A stretch of DNA of 31,068 nt from Endomicrobiia bacterium. GTDB lineage: Bacteria > Elusimicrobiota > Endomicrobiia > PHAN01. The stretch is from assembly GCA_030018875.1 (NCBI GenBank), contig JASEHK010000002.1, forward strand, positions 1-31,068, given 5' to 3'. The notes under the pieces were generated by a model. It saw only the letters and a program-made list of their open reading frames with translations, was not told the origin of the DNA and made no database searches. Made by a program: the position numbers and the translations under genes. Shown in pieces: positions 1 to 6,580 of the stretch (position 1 is its first letter; each line of letters begins with the position of its first letter).

Positions 1-30
1 TGCTAAACGATCTATTGAACAACATCAGAG

Positions 31-88
31 TCCAATCCCGCCTGGGCGGGACGGGGCGGGGTGTTTAGGCGGTGGCGGGAATGACAAA
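31..88. repeat. GC-rich palindromic intergenic repeat upstream of murJ
   Basis: CCCGCC (37-42) and GGCGGG (45-50) form a 6-bp stem with a TG loop. This is followed by further GGCGGG-type words and ends in GGCGGGAATGACA (75-86). The same style of hairpin plus an AATGAC end occurs in the elements near 5810 and 5926-6017, so I read this as another member or fragment of a dispersed intergenic repeat family. Positions 1-30 show nothing recognisable and no clear promoter. Confidence 0.5.
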
Positions 89-90
89 CA

Positions 91-1689
91 GTGGAAAAGA
101 GGTTTTTCAATAAAATCAATATGATAAAAATAGCGGGTTCCGCCATCAAAGTATCGGCCGGCACGACGGTATCAAGAATACTGGGTTATCTGCGCGACAT
201 GCTGGTGGCACAGGTCTTCGGAGCCGGCGTATTCGCCGACGCATTTTATGCGGCATACCGCATTCCCAACCTGATAAGGCGGCTACTCGGCGAGGGCTCC
301 GTATCCGCGGCGGTGATTCCGGTTTTAAGCGAAACGCGCGCAACCAAGGGCGACGAGGAAACCCGTCGGCTCGCGCTCGCGCTTTTTACGTTACTCGTCA
401 TTATTCTGCTCGTCGTTACAATTCTCGGGATGATATTCGCGCGGGAAATCGTCTCCCTGATAGCATACGGATTCGCGGAAGACTCTGAAAAGATGAAACT
501 CACCGTTACGCTGACCAGACTGATGTTCCCCTTCATATTTTTCGTCTCGCTGGCGGCTCTCGCGTCCGGCATCCTGAACACTTACGGATTTTTCTTTGTG
601 CCGGCCGCATCAAGCGCGGCGCTGAGCGTTTCCGAAATAGGATTCATACTCGCCATAGCGCCTTTACTCTCGTCGGGCAATCAAATAAAAGGACTGGCCG
701 TAAGCGTGATAATAGGAGGCGCGGGGCAACTCGCCTGCCAGATTCCGAGAATGCTTAAAATCGGCGTCAAATTGCGTCCGAATTTTTCCTTCGGACATGC
801 GGGCGTAAAAAAAATTGCAGCGCTGATGGCGCCGGCCACCGTCGGGATTTCCGTGGATCAGATCAATTCTTTCGTGGACACGATATGCGCCTCTTTCCTG
901 CCGCTCGGCTCGGTGACGGCTCTTTACTATTCGAACCGACTGATGCAGTTGCCGCTTGCGATATTCGCCATAGCCCTTTCGACGGCCGCGCTACCGGCGA
1001 TGTCGGACGCCGCCGCCAGAAGCGACACAAAGACCCTGAAGGAAACGCTCAACCATTCGCTGCGGCTGATGCTTTTTGCCGTAGTGCCGTCCATGGCGGG
1101 TCTCGTGGTATTCGGACTGCCCATAATAAAGATGCTGTTCGAGCGCGGCAGGTTCGACTCCGGCGCATCGGCGATGACTTACTCGGCGCTGGCATTTTAC
1201 GCGGCGGGGCTGCCGGCGTATTCGGCCGTAAAGATATTCGCTTCGGCATTTTACGCCAGAAAGGAGACGGCCGTGCCCGTCAAGGTCGCGGCATTCGCGA
1301 TGGCCATCAACGCGACACTAAATATACTGCTCATGCGGCGGTTCGCCGTCGGCGGACTGGCAATGGCCACGGCCATCGCGTCCGCGTTCAACGCTTTCTG
1401 GCTTTTCGTGATTCTCCGTCGGCAAATCGGCCCGCTGGGCGCGCGCAAAATAGCCTCGTCTCTGGGCAAAACCCTCATAGCCTCGACGACCATGTGCGCG
1501 GCGGCGTATTGTCTGTTCCTGATTTTGCCCGGGGCAAAAGACGGCGGAATCGGGACGCTTATAGCGATAGGCGCGGGAGCGCTCGTTTACGTCGGCGCGG
1601 CAAAAGCTCTCGGCATGGAAGAGTTCGAAGATTTGAGAGAAATTCTGGTCCGGAAAATCAGCCGACGGCGTCGCGGCGCGCGGCAATGA
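91..1689 (+). CDS. murJ: MurJ/MviN lipid II flippase
   Basis: This is an integral membrane flippase that moves lipid II across the inner membrane for peptidoglycan synthesis. The protein has 532 residues, the usual family length, with about 14 hydrophobic segments spread throughout. The N-terminal signature is clear: SRILGYLRDM (28-37), then FADAFYAAYRIPNLIRRLLGEG (48-69, with D50, R57, R63 and R64), then AVIPVLSE. The later family motif SNRLMQLPLAIFAIALSTA (281-299) contains R283, which matches the central-cavity arginine of known MurJ proteins. The tail is basic (SRRRRGARQ). The start taken here is GTG at 91, with GCGGGA upstream. ATG at 121 (MIKIAGSAIKVSAG) is an equally reasonable start and gives the more usual N-terminus. 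The stop overlaps the uvrC start as ATGA. Identity is near certain; the start is not. Confidence 0.95.
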   Translation: MEKRFFNKINMIKIAGSAIKVSAGTTVSRILGYLRDMLVAQVFGAGVFADAFYAAYRIPNLIRRLLGEGSVSAAVIPVLSETRATKGDEETRRLALALFTLLVIILLVVTILGMIFAREIVSLIAYGFAEDSEKMKLTVTLTRLMFPFIFFVSLAALASGILNTYGFFFVPAASSAALSVSEIGFILAIAPLLSSGNQIKGLAVSVIIGGAGQLACQIPRMLKIGVKLRPNFSFGHAGVKKIAALMAPATVGISVDQINSFVDTICASFLPLGSVTALYYSNRLMQLPLAIFAIALSTAALPAMSDAAARSDTKTLKETLNHSLRLMLFAVVPSMAGLVVFGLPIIKMLFERGRFDSGASAMTYSALAFYAAGLPAYSAVKIFASAFYARKETAVPVKVAAFAMAINATLNILLMRRFAVGGLAMATAIASAFNAFWLFVILRRQIGPLGARKIASSLGKTLIASTTMCAAAYCLFLILPGAKDGGIGTLIAIGAGALVYVGAAKALGMEEFEDLREILVRKISRRRRGARQ

Positions 1690-3059
1690 CGGCTTCGGGC
1701 GGCGGGGCGACCTCAATGAAACGTCCGGAAGACATCCCATCCAAACCCGGCGTGTATCTTATGAAGGACTCCGCCGGGCGCGTAATCTACGTCGGCAAAG
1801 CGAAAGCTTTAAACAAACGCGTCGCCTCGTATTTTTCTCGTCCGTCGAGCGACTCCAAGATAAACATCCTGCTTTCCAGAATATCCCTGGTGGATTACAT
1901 CGTCTGCGCGTCGGAGAGGGAAGCGCTGATTCTCGAAGACAAACTGATAAAAAAACTCCGCCCGTTTTACAATACCCTACTGCGCGACGACAAGACCTAC
2001 CCGTTCCTGAAAGTATCTTTTTCTGAACGGTTCCCGTCGGTAAGCGTATGGCGCGCGAAAGCGATCGCCAAAAATCCGCGCGACAAAATGTTCGGGCCTT
2101 ACCCCGAGACCCCGGGTTTAAGAAGGCTGGCCTTCCGCGTGAACGAAACTTTCGGGCTCAAAATGTGCCGCAAAATCCCGAGCGCGGAAACCGAGAGAAA
2201 AAACTGCTTCTATCTGCAGACGGCGAAATGTTCGGCGCCGTGCCAAGAAGGCGAAACTGTTCCCGAAGATTACGTTAAATCCGCCCTGCGGGCGGCGAGA
2301 TTCCTGTCAAAAGGCCTCGGAGATTTCAGAAAGACGCTCGGCGAAGAAATAAAAAAATACGCGGCCAATCTTGAATTTGAAAAAGCGGCCGCGTCAAGAG
2401 ATATGTTCAGGACGCTCGAGGGTATGTCCGCGTCCGTAAGATTCCGCGAAGTAAACGCCAAGGTCTATGAAAATCTCAGTTCCGTAACGGAAAATCTCCG
2501 GAAACTGCGCGACAATCTCGGCCTGATGCATTTTCCGTCGAAGATTGACTGCGCCGATATTTCCAATATCGGAGCGTCATACGCCGTAGGCAGCGTCGTC
2601 AGATTCACGCTCGGCGAGCCCGACAAAAATCTTTACAGACGCTACAAAATAAAAAACGCCGAGGCGCGGGGAGCGGGAAACATCCCGCCGACACTAAAGC
2701 AAAATGATTTTGCGATGATGAAAGAGGTCGTCGCGCGGCGTATAGCAAGGCTAAAGAGAGAATCGCCTGACGAACTTCCGGATTTGTTCGTCGTGGACGG
2801 AGGAAAGGGCCAACTCTCGGCGGCGGCTGAAGCCCTTGAGCGTGAGGCGGCAGGAGCGATAGATTTGATTTCAATAGCAAAAGGCTCAGTCGCTGACGAG
2901 ATATTCGTGCGGGGCGCCAAGGAAAGTTTCGCGGCCGCCGACGACGAGACGGCTTTCGCCGTGATAAGGCGCGCCCGCAACGAGGCGCACCGCTTCGCGG
3001 TGGCGTATCACAGAAAGTTAAGAGACGCGGTATTCGTTCAGGGGAGGCAAAAGCAATAA
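1686..3059 (+). CDS. uvrC: UvrC excinuclease subunit, C-terminally short
   Basis: UvrC makes both incisions of nucleotide excision repair after UvrAB recognise damage. From ATG 1686, overlapping the murJ stop as ATGA, the protein has 457 residues. ATG 1716 (MKRPEDIPSKPGVYL) is an alternative nearer the family's usual start. Visible parts are: the GIY-YIG nuclease (GVYLMKD...VIYVGKAKALNKRV, 22-46; E84 in LILEDKLIKK); LLRDDKTYPFL (98-108); a cysteine set C161/C174/C182/C186 that fits the reported UvrC iron-sulphur site; a UVR segment (LEFEKAAASRDM, 229-240) for UvrB; and the RNase H-like domain with D291 (DISNIG), D371 (VVDGGKGQ) and H435 (NEAHRFA). The protein ends about 22 residues after that histidine. 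E. coli UvrC is about 610 residues and carries a tandem helix-hairpin-helix there, which is absent here. The next gene starts immediately, so nothing is hidden downstream. Confidence 0.95.
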   Translation: MTASGGGATSMKRPEDIPSKPGVYLMKDSAGRVIYVGKAKALNKRVASYFSRPSSDSKINILLSRISLVDYIVCASEREALILEDKLIKKLRPFYNTLLRDDKTYPFLKVSFSERFPSVSVWRAKAIAKNPRDKMFGPYPETPGLRRLAFRVNETFGLKMCRKIPSAETERKNCFYLQTAKCSAPCQEGETVPEDYVKSALRAARFLSKGLGDFRKTLGEEIKKYAANLEFEKAAASRDMFRTLEGMSASVRFREVNAKVYENLSSVTENLRKLRDNLGLMHFPSKIDCADISNIGASYAVGSVVRFTLGEPDKNLYRRYKIKNAEARGAGNIPPTLKQNDFAMMKEVVARRIARLKRESPDELPDLFVVDGGKGQLSAAAEALEREAAGAIDLISIAKGSVADEIFVRGAKESFAAADDETAFAVIRRARNEAHRFAVAYHRKLRDAVFVQGRQKQ

Positions 3060-3361
3060 TGAAGCCGTCCGCGAAAATACTTGACAGACCTGAAAGGTAT
3101 CCCGCGTTCTACCGCAAGGTCTGGATAGAATGCGCGAAGATTCCGGACGGCGAAACCAGAACATATTCCGAGATTGCCCGGGCAGTCGGAAGTCGCGGAG
3201 CGGCGAGAGCCGTCGGTCGGGCGCTGGCCGCAAATCCGTTCGCTCCGGAGATACCTTGCCACAGGGTAATTCGCGCCGACGGTAAACCCGGAGGTTATTC
3301 GGGGGCGGGCGGCATACGAAAAAAAATCGCGCTTCTTAAAAAAGAACGCGCGCGAAAATGA
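3059..3361 (+). CDS. ogt: Minimal O6-alkylguanine-DNA alkyltransferase (MGMT/Ogt DNA-binding domain)
   Basis: The family removes alkyl groups from O6-alkylguanine by suicidal transfer to a cysteine. The protein has only 100 residues and corresponds to the DNA-binding and active-site half of Ogt/Ada (about 170 residues for Ogt). It shows TYSEIARAVGS (35-45), ARAVGRALAANP (49-60, with the arginine finger at R50) and the catalytic IPCHRVI (65-71, C67), followed by GGYSGAGGIRKK. The cysteine is present, so this is not an ATL protein, in which PWHR or similar replaces PCHR. It could still act mainly as a lesion recogniser. The ATG overlaps the uvrC stop by one base (TAATG), and GGGGAGG (3041-3047) is a strong ribosome binding site, so the start is well supported. 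It probably belongs to one transcript with murJ and uvrC. Confidence 0.92.
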   Translation: MKPSAKILDRPERYPAFYRKVWIECAKIPDGETRTYSEIARAVGSRGAARAVGRALAANPFAPEIPCHRVIRADGKPGGYSGAGGIRKKIALLKKERARK

Positions 3362-3382
3362 CGTAGCGGCGGGTCCGACGAC

Positions 3383-3459
3383 TCTCCGATGGGAGTCCGT
3401 AGACTCCAACGGAGTCCTTCGGACCGTATGAGTCCGGAGTGTGCGGACTCCATCGGAGA
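3383..3459. repeat. Long imperfect hairpin of GGAGTCCG/CGGACTCC words between convergent genes
   Basis: TCTCCGATGGGAGTCCG (3383-3399) pairs with CGGACTCCATCGGAGA (3444-3459), with a one-base bulge. Inside the loop GACTCC (3402-3407) pairs with GGAGTC (3411-3416) around AAC. Further GAGTCC words follow at 3412 and 3431. The element lies between the converging ogt and glycosylase genes and has no T-run, so it is not an obvious intrinsic terminator. It could still act as a transcript-end stabiliser or be a dispersed repeat. Positions 3362-3382 hold nothing recognisable. Confidence 0.6.
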
Positions 3460-3491
3460 TTGCTATCCCGCCATAATAACAGGCCGCATAG

Positions 3492-3510
3492 CCCCGACGT
3501 AACGTCGGGA
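3492..3510. repeat. CCCGACG-TAA-CGTCGGG hairpin module
   Basis: A perfect 7-bp stem (3493-3499 and 3503-3509) with a TAA loop. The identical module, extended to 8 bp, occurs again at 5989-6007 as one arm of the 92-bp palindromic element. Two copies 2.5 kb apart in non-coding DNA mark it as a reused repeat module. The rest of the spacer, 3511-3553, is GC-rich with short palindromes and no gene. Confidence 0.65.
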
Positions 3511-3553
3511 CGGCCGCAACAAAAACTCAAGCCCCCGGGCCGCCGGCCGCAAG

Positions 3554-4297
3554 TCACTGACCGCGTCTCACCCCTGGGCACATACTTTTGCCGAACAGCG
3601 GGCAGGCCGCGCAAAGCGGATTTTTTTTATGGCAGTATTCTTTGCCCTGCCGCACCAGAAGAGCGTGATATTCGCTGTAGATACCGACGGAGCGGGGCAG
3701 CGACGTCTCAAAAAACGCTCGGGCGCGCTCATAACCCGCGCTACCTGAAAGCAAGCCGGCGCGGCGCATAATCCTCATAGTGTAAGCGTCTATCACGAAG
3801 ACCGGCTTGCGCGCGGCATAAAGAATAATCGAGTCGGCCGTCTCCGGGCCGATGCCTTTTACGTCCAGAAGAATCCTTCTTAACCTTCCCCCCTCGACGG
3901 CAAACAGCCGTTTTATGTCTCCCCCGAAATCTTTTTTAACTACATCCAAAAAATTGCGCACATAGACGGCCTTTTGGTTATAGTAACCGGACGGGCGAAT
4001 CGTTTTTTTGAGCAGAGCATCCGGAAAAGAGAAAGGCCGACAGAAAAATCCAGTTCTATTAAGGTTTTCGACGGCTCTTTCGACATTGCTCCATGAGGTG
4101 TTCTGAGTGAGTATCGCGCCGACGGCTATCTCCAGAGACTCCCTTGACGAAGGCCTCTTGGGACACGAATATTCCGGACGTTTTTTTCCGCGGGGAGTGA
4201 CTGGCCACCACCCCTGACGGCCGTAAGCGCCCAAAAGCACCCGGTATATTTCCGGCAACGGGGAAGCGGGTCTTTTTTTACGGGCGGTTTTTTTCAA
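3554..4297 (-). CDS. Endonuclease III-related HhH-GPD DNA glycosylase (MagIII/COG2231-like)
   Basis: A base-excision glycosylase of the HhH-GPD superfamily. The best match in memory is the endonuclease III-related group that includes Helicobacter 3-methyladenine glycosylase MagIII. The protein has 247 residues. The features are GRQGWWPV (26-33), AVGAILTQNTSWSNVE (58-73), RPSGYYNQKA (101-110), a helix-hairpin-helix LDVKGIGPETADSIILYA (144-161) and the catalytic aspartate D170 in VIDAYT. The lysine that gives true endonuclease III its lyase activity is glutamate here (GPETA), so a monofunctional glycosylase is expected. Four C-terminal cysteines (222, 229, 232, 240) fit a 4Fe-4S loop, but the last gap is seven residues rather than the usual five. 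The start is TTG at 4297, and an in-frame alternative further in cannot be excluded. The gene lies 40 bp downstream of the carbonic anhydrase-like gene, probably in the same transcript. Confidence 0.88.
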   Translation of the reverse strand: MKKTARKKRPASPLPEIYRVLLGAYGRQGWWPVTPRGKKRPEYSCPKRPSSRESLEIAVGAILTQNTSWSNVERAVENLNRTGFFCRPFSFPDALLKKTIRPSGYYNQKAVYVRNFLDVVKKDFGGDIKRLFAVEGGRLRRILLDVKGIGPETADSIILYAARKPVFVIDAYTMRIMRRAGLLSGSAGYERARAFFETSLPRSVGIYSEYHALLVRQGKEYCHKKNPLCAACPLFGKSMCPGVRRGQ

Positions 4298-4337
4298 GCG
4301 GTTTTTTCCGAAGGATAAAGCCGACCCAAGAAAAAAA

Positions 4338-4859
4338 TCAAATGGCGCGGCGGCAGGTTTTTTTATACAGGCGGGTCAGTCTCTTATAGTCTTCGGCGTT
4401 GGCTTTTATCTTTGATATTTCTTCGGGAGTGATATCGCGAACTACCTTGGACGGAACTCCCAGCACGAGTTTGCCGGGCGGTATTTCAGAGCCTTCCGCC
4501 ACGACGGCTCCGGCGCCTATTATGGAGCCGCGGCCGACCTTCACGCGGTCGAGCAAGACCGCGCCCATGCCGATGAGACAATCGTCGTCAATAGCGGCGC
4601 CGTGCACGACAGCGCCGTGTCCGACGGTAACGCCGGCTCCTATGATAGTCGGCGAGCCATAGTTCGTGTGAACCAAAGCCCCGTCCTGCACGTTGGAGCC
4701 CTCTTTTATTATTATATCTTCCACGTCGCCGCGCAAAACCGCGCCGGGCCAGACGGAGGCGTCTTTTTCTATTATGACTTTGCCGATAACGACGGCCTCG
4801 TCGGCGACATAGGCCGAAGGAGATATCGAGGGAATATGCCCGTCGAATTGTTTTATCAT
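4338..4859 (-). CDS. Gamma-class carbonic anhydrase-like hexapeptide-repeat protein (YrdA/PaaY family)
   Basis: A left-handed beta-helix protein of 173 residues, cytoplasmic (no signal peptide). Hexapeptide-type turns run through most of the chain (IGKVIIEKDASVWPGAVLRGD, IGAGVTVGHGAVVHGA, IGMGAVLLDRVKVGRGSIIGAGAVV). The three zinc ligands of the Cam-type site are present: H64 (VHTNYG), H81 and H86 (GHGAVVHG). R43-G-D45 and Q58 (NVQDGA) are also in place. The acidic loop that carries the proton-shuttle glutamate in archaeal Cam is missing, as in most YrdA/PaaY homologues, so activity may be low or different. The ATG overlaps the argF stop (ATGA, 4856-4859), which implies translational coupling. 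Acyltransferase activity is a less likely alternative. Confidence 0.88.
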   Translation of the reverse strand: MIKQFDGHIPSISPSAYVADEAVVIGKVIIEKDASVWPGAVLRGDVEDIIIKEGSNVQDGALVHTNYGSPTIIGAGVTVGHGAVVHGAAIDDDCLIGMGAVLLDRVKVGRGSIIGAGAVVAEGSEIPPGKLVLGVPSKVVRDITPEEISKIKANAEDYKRLTRLYKKTCRRAI

Positions 4860-5791
4860 TTCAACACTTCAAGAAGTATGGTTTTCTGGATATGAAGGCG
4901 GTTCTCGGCCTGGTCAAATACTATGGAATGACGGCCGTCTATTACATCGTCGGTGATTTCTTCGCCGCGTCGAGCGGGCAAGCAGTGCATAACGATAGCA
5001 TCGTCGGCAGCCGCTTCAAGAAGTTTTGAGTTGACCTGATAAGACCGGAAAGCATCTTGACGCTCGGCGGCCTCGGCCTCGTCTCCCATCGAAGTCCACA
5101 CATCGGTATAAATGACGCCCGCTCCCTTTAGCGCGTCCGAGGCCGACTCGGTGTAAGTTATCTTGGCTCCTGATGCGCGGGCGAGCGCGGCGACTTTTTT
5201 GCGAACTTCACGCGGCGCCGAATAGCGCCGCGGAGCCGCGTGCGTGAAGTCAAGTCCGCTCATCGCGGCGAGATAAATCCAGGATACGAGCACGTTATTG
5301 CCGTCGCCGATGAAGGCTATCTTAGTTCTGCGGACGTTTTCAAGAGATTTTTTTTTCTCGACGATGGTTAGAAGGTCGCCGAGCGCCTGACAGGGGTGTT
5401 CTCTGTCGGTGAGAGCGTTGATGACGGGGATATCCGAGTTGCGGGCGAAGACCTCGATATCCGAATGCGCGAAAGTGCGGAAAGCCACGACGTCGAGATA
5501 ACGCGACAGGGTGCGAGCCGTGTCCGCGACGGTCTCGCCGCGTTTGCGCTGCATGTCCGAGGATGAAAGTATCAGCGGAAATGCTCCGAGTTGATGCGCG
5601 GCCACGGCGAACGAGACAGTGGTTCTTGTGCTCGGCTTTTCCATTATTATGCCGACGGTCTTGCCGGACAATTGCCCGCGGGCGCCCTTGCGTCCGGCGA
5701 GCGTATCTCGCTTTAATTTAAGCGAACTTTCAATGAGAGCTTCGACGGCAACGCCGGAGCCTATATCGAGTATGGAGAGCAAGTGTTTCAT
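4856..5791 (-). CDS. argF: Ornithine carbamoyltransferase
   Basis: Joins carbamoyl phosphate to ornithine to give citrulline in arginine synthesis; cytoplasmic, normally a trimer. The length of 311 residues is typical. Carbamoyl-phosphate binding motif STRTT (54-58, where most homologues have STRTR), HPCQALGDLLT (132-142), the ornithine-side DVWTSMG (230-236) and MHCLPARRGEE (268-278, C270) are all visible. The SMG loop and HCLP motif favour ornithine over aspartate carbamoyltransferase. T58 and R273 (HCLPARRG, often HCLPAHRG) are mild departures. The start is ATG at 5791 with no good Shine-Dalgarno sequence. A GC hairpin sits 18 bases upstream. It is the first gene of the minus-strand set argF, carbonic anhydrase-like, glycosylase. 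No other arginine gene is in the window. Confidence 0.95.
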   Translation of the reverse strand: MKHLLSILDIGSGVAVEALIESSLKLKRDTLAGRKGARGQLSGKTVGIIMEKPSTRTTVSFAVAAHQLGAFPLILSSSDMQRKRGETVADTARTLSRYLDVVAFRTFAHSDIEVFARNSDIPVINALTDREHPCQALGDLLTIVEKKKSLENVRRTKIAFIGDGNNVLVSWIYLAAMSGLDFTHAAPRRYSAPREVRKKVAALARASGAKITYTESASDALKGAGVIYTDVWTSMGDEAEAAERQDAFRSYQVNSKLLEAAADDAIVMHCLPARRGEEITDDVIDGRHSIVFDQAENRLHIQKTILLEVLK

Positions 5792-5801
5792 AAAATTAGA
5801 T

Positions 5802-5837
5802 GCCCTTCCCCCGCCTTGGCGGGGTCAGGGTGACACC
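5802..5837. repeat. CCCCGCC-TT-GGCGGGG hairpin in the argF leader
   Basis: A perfect 7-bp stem, CCCCGCC (5809-5815... starting at 5809) and GGCGGGG (5818-5824), flanked by GCCCTT and TCAGGGTGACACC. The flanks and stem resemble a common type of intergenic palindrome in uncultured bacterial genomes (from memory, not searched). It falls just upstream of the argF start and would be in the mRNA leader if the promoter proposed at 5860-5889 is real. Confidence 0.6.
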
Positions 5838-5859
5838 GTTGAATTTTTACAACAGCGTC

Positions 5860-5889
5860 ATTTTAGCAAAAAGACGGGCGGGAGGGCAA
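5860..5889 (-). promoter_or_regulatory. Possible sigma70-type promoter for argF
   Basis: On the minus strand TTGCCC (5889-5884) and TAAAAT (5865-5860) are spaced by 18 bases and lie about 70 bases before the argF ATG. The -35 box is weak, and no ArgR box was recognised. This is a pattern match only. Confidence 0.25.
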
Positions 5890-5925
5890 AATACGAAGCG
5901 GGCCGAAAAGCCACTTAACAATGTC

Positions 5926-6017
5926 GTCATTGCGAGGATCCCGCCGTGGCGGGAGACGAAGCAATCTCGCTTATTGTGAAATTGCTTCCCCCGACGTAAC
6001 GTCGGGGTCGCAATGAC
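5926..6017. repeat. 92-bp nested palindromic element (four-way-junction fold)
   Basis: The outer arms GTCATTGCGA (5926-5935) and TCGCAATGAC (6008-6017) are perfectly complementary. Inside are three more perfect stems: CCCGCC/GGCGGG (5940-5953 region, loop GT), GAAGCAAT (5958-5965) with ATTGCTTC (5981-5988), and CCCCGACG/CGTCGGGG (5989-5996 and 6000-6007, loop TAA). A single strand would fold into a cloverleaf-like shape. It is non-coding, lies between argF and the transglycosylase, and shares modules with the elements at 31-88, 3492-3510 and 5802-5837. No transposase or target-site duplication is evident. The rest of the 5792-6049 spacer holds only the possible promoter. Confidence 0.8.
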
Positions 6018-6049
6018 ATACTATTGCCATGATGTCCGGAATTTGATTT

Positions 6050-6580
6050 TTATCTGTTGAAGAACACCACCGAGCCGTCGGGCGCGGTATAGTAGTAAAT
6101 CTTCCCCGAACCGGAATATCTGGCGCGATTGGATATTACTTTGCGCACATAGTTTTGCGTTTCTTTATAGGGGGGTATTCCGCCGTATTGTCTCACGCGG
6201 GAGGGCCCCGCGTTATAGGCGGCCAACGCATGGGCAAGGTCGCCCTTAAAAAGAAAAAGCATGTCCCTTAAATAACGCGACCCCGCCCTTATGTTTTCAT
6301 CGGGAGAAGTCGGATTTTTTACTTTGAGTATGTCGGCGGTGGCCGGCATCAACTGCATAAGGCCGACAGCGCCTCTCGACGACACGCAGTAGCGGTCGAA
6401 GTCGGACTCGGTCTTTATGACGGCTTTAAGAAGCGCGGGGTCGAGACCGTAATCGGCGGCGCAATTGTTTATTATGTCATCGTATTTTTTTTCGGCGGCG
6501 GGCGAGAGAGTGAATAGTGAGAGAGTAAATAGTAAAGACAAAAAACGCGATTTTTTCAAAGCCTGATTTTCACTGTTCAC
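6050..6580 (-). CDS. Small secreted lytic transglycosylase (Slt-type)
   Basis: Cleaves the MurNAc-GlcNAc bond of peptidoglycan outside the inner membrane. The protein has 176 residues. The SLT domain covers about 33-158: LLKAVIKTESDFDRYCVSSRGAVG (50-73, catalytic E58), LMQLMPATA (74-82), NIRAGSRYLRDML (96-108), ALAAYNAGPSRV (118-129) and TQNYVRKV (141-148). A short tail, KIYYYTAPDGSVVFFNR, resembles the end of other small Slt proteins. The N-terminus is a signal peptide (KKSR, hydrophobic FLSLLFTLSLFTL, then SPAA). GTG at 6580 is preceded by AGGGG at a short 4-base spacing, supplied by the 21-bp repeat. TTG at 6559 would start exactly at the signal peptide (MKKSRFLS) and may be the true start. 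The gene lies 59 bases downstream of the giant gene's stop on the same strand, so co-transcription is likely. Confidence 0.93.
   Translation of the reverse strand: MNSENQALKKSRFLSLLFTLSLFTLSPAAEKKYDDIINNCAADYGLDPALLKAVIKTESDFDRYCVSSRGAVGLMQLMPATADILKVKNPTSPDENIRAGSRYLRDMLFLFKGDLAHALAAYNAGPSRVRQYGGIPPYKETQNYVRKVISNRARYSGSGKIYYYTAPDGSVVFFNR
6503..6532 (-). repeat. 15-bp tandem duplication encoding the signal-peptide core
   Basis: On the minus strand CTATTTACTCTCTCA (6532-6518) is followed directly by CTATTCACTCTCTCG (6517-6503), with two mismatches in 15. In frame these give the pentapeptide LFTLS twice, which makes up most of the hydrophobic core of the transglycosylase signal peptide. Confidence 0.85.

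Noticed and set aside
885..1685. In-frame extension of uvrC upstream into murJ
   Set aside because: The extra 267 residues are low-complexity Arg/Gly-rich antisense-like sequence inside the murJ frame. The UvrC family starts at KPGVYLMKD, so ATG 1686 or 1716 is the real start.
3511..3553. Intrinsic terminator for the MagIII-like gene (GC palindromes then TTTTT on the minus strand)
   Set aside because: Stems are only about 4 bp with very small loops, and the T-run is separated from them by several bases.
5926..6017. tRNA gene suggested by the cloverleaf-like fold
   Set aside because: The stems do not have tRNA lengths and there is no TTCGA T-loop or anticodon arrangement; it is a palindromic repeat.
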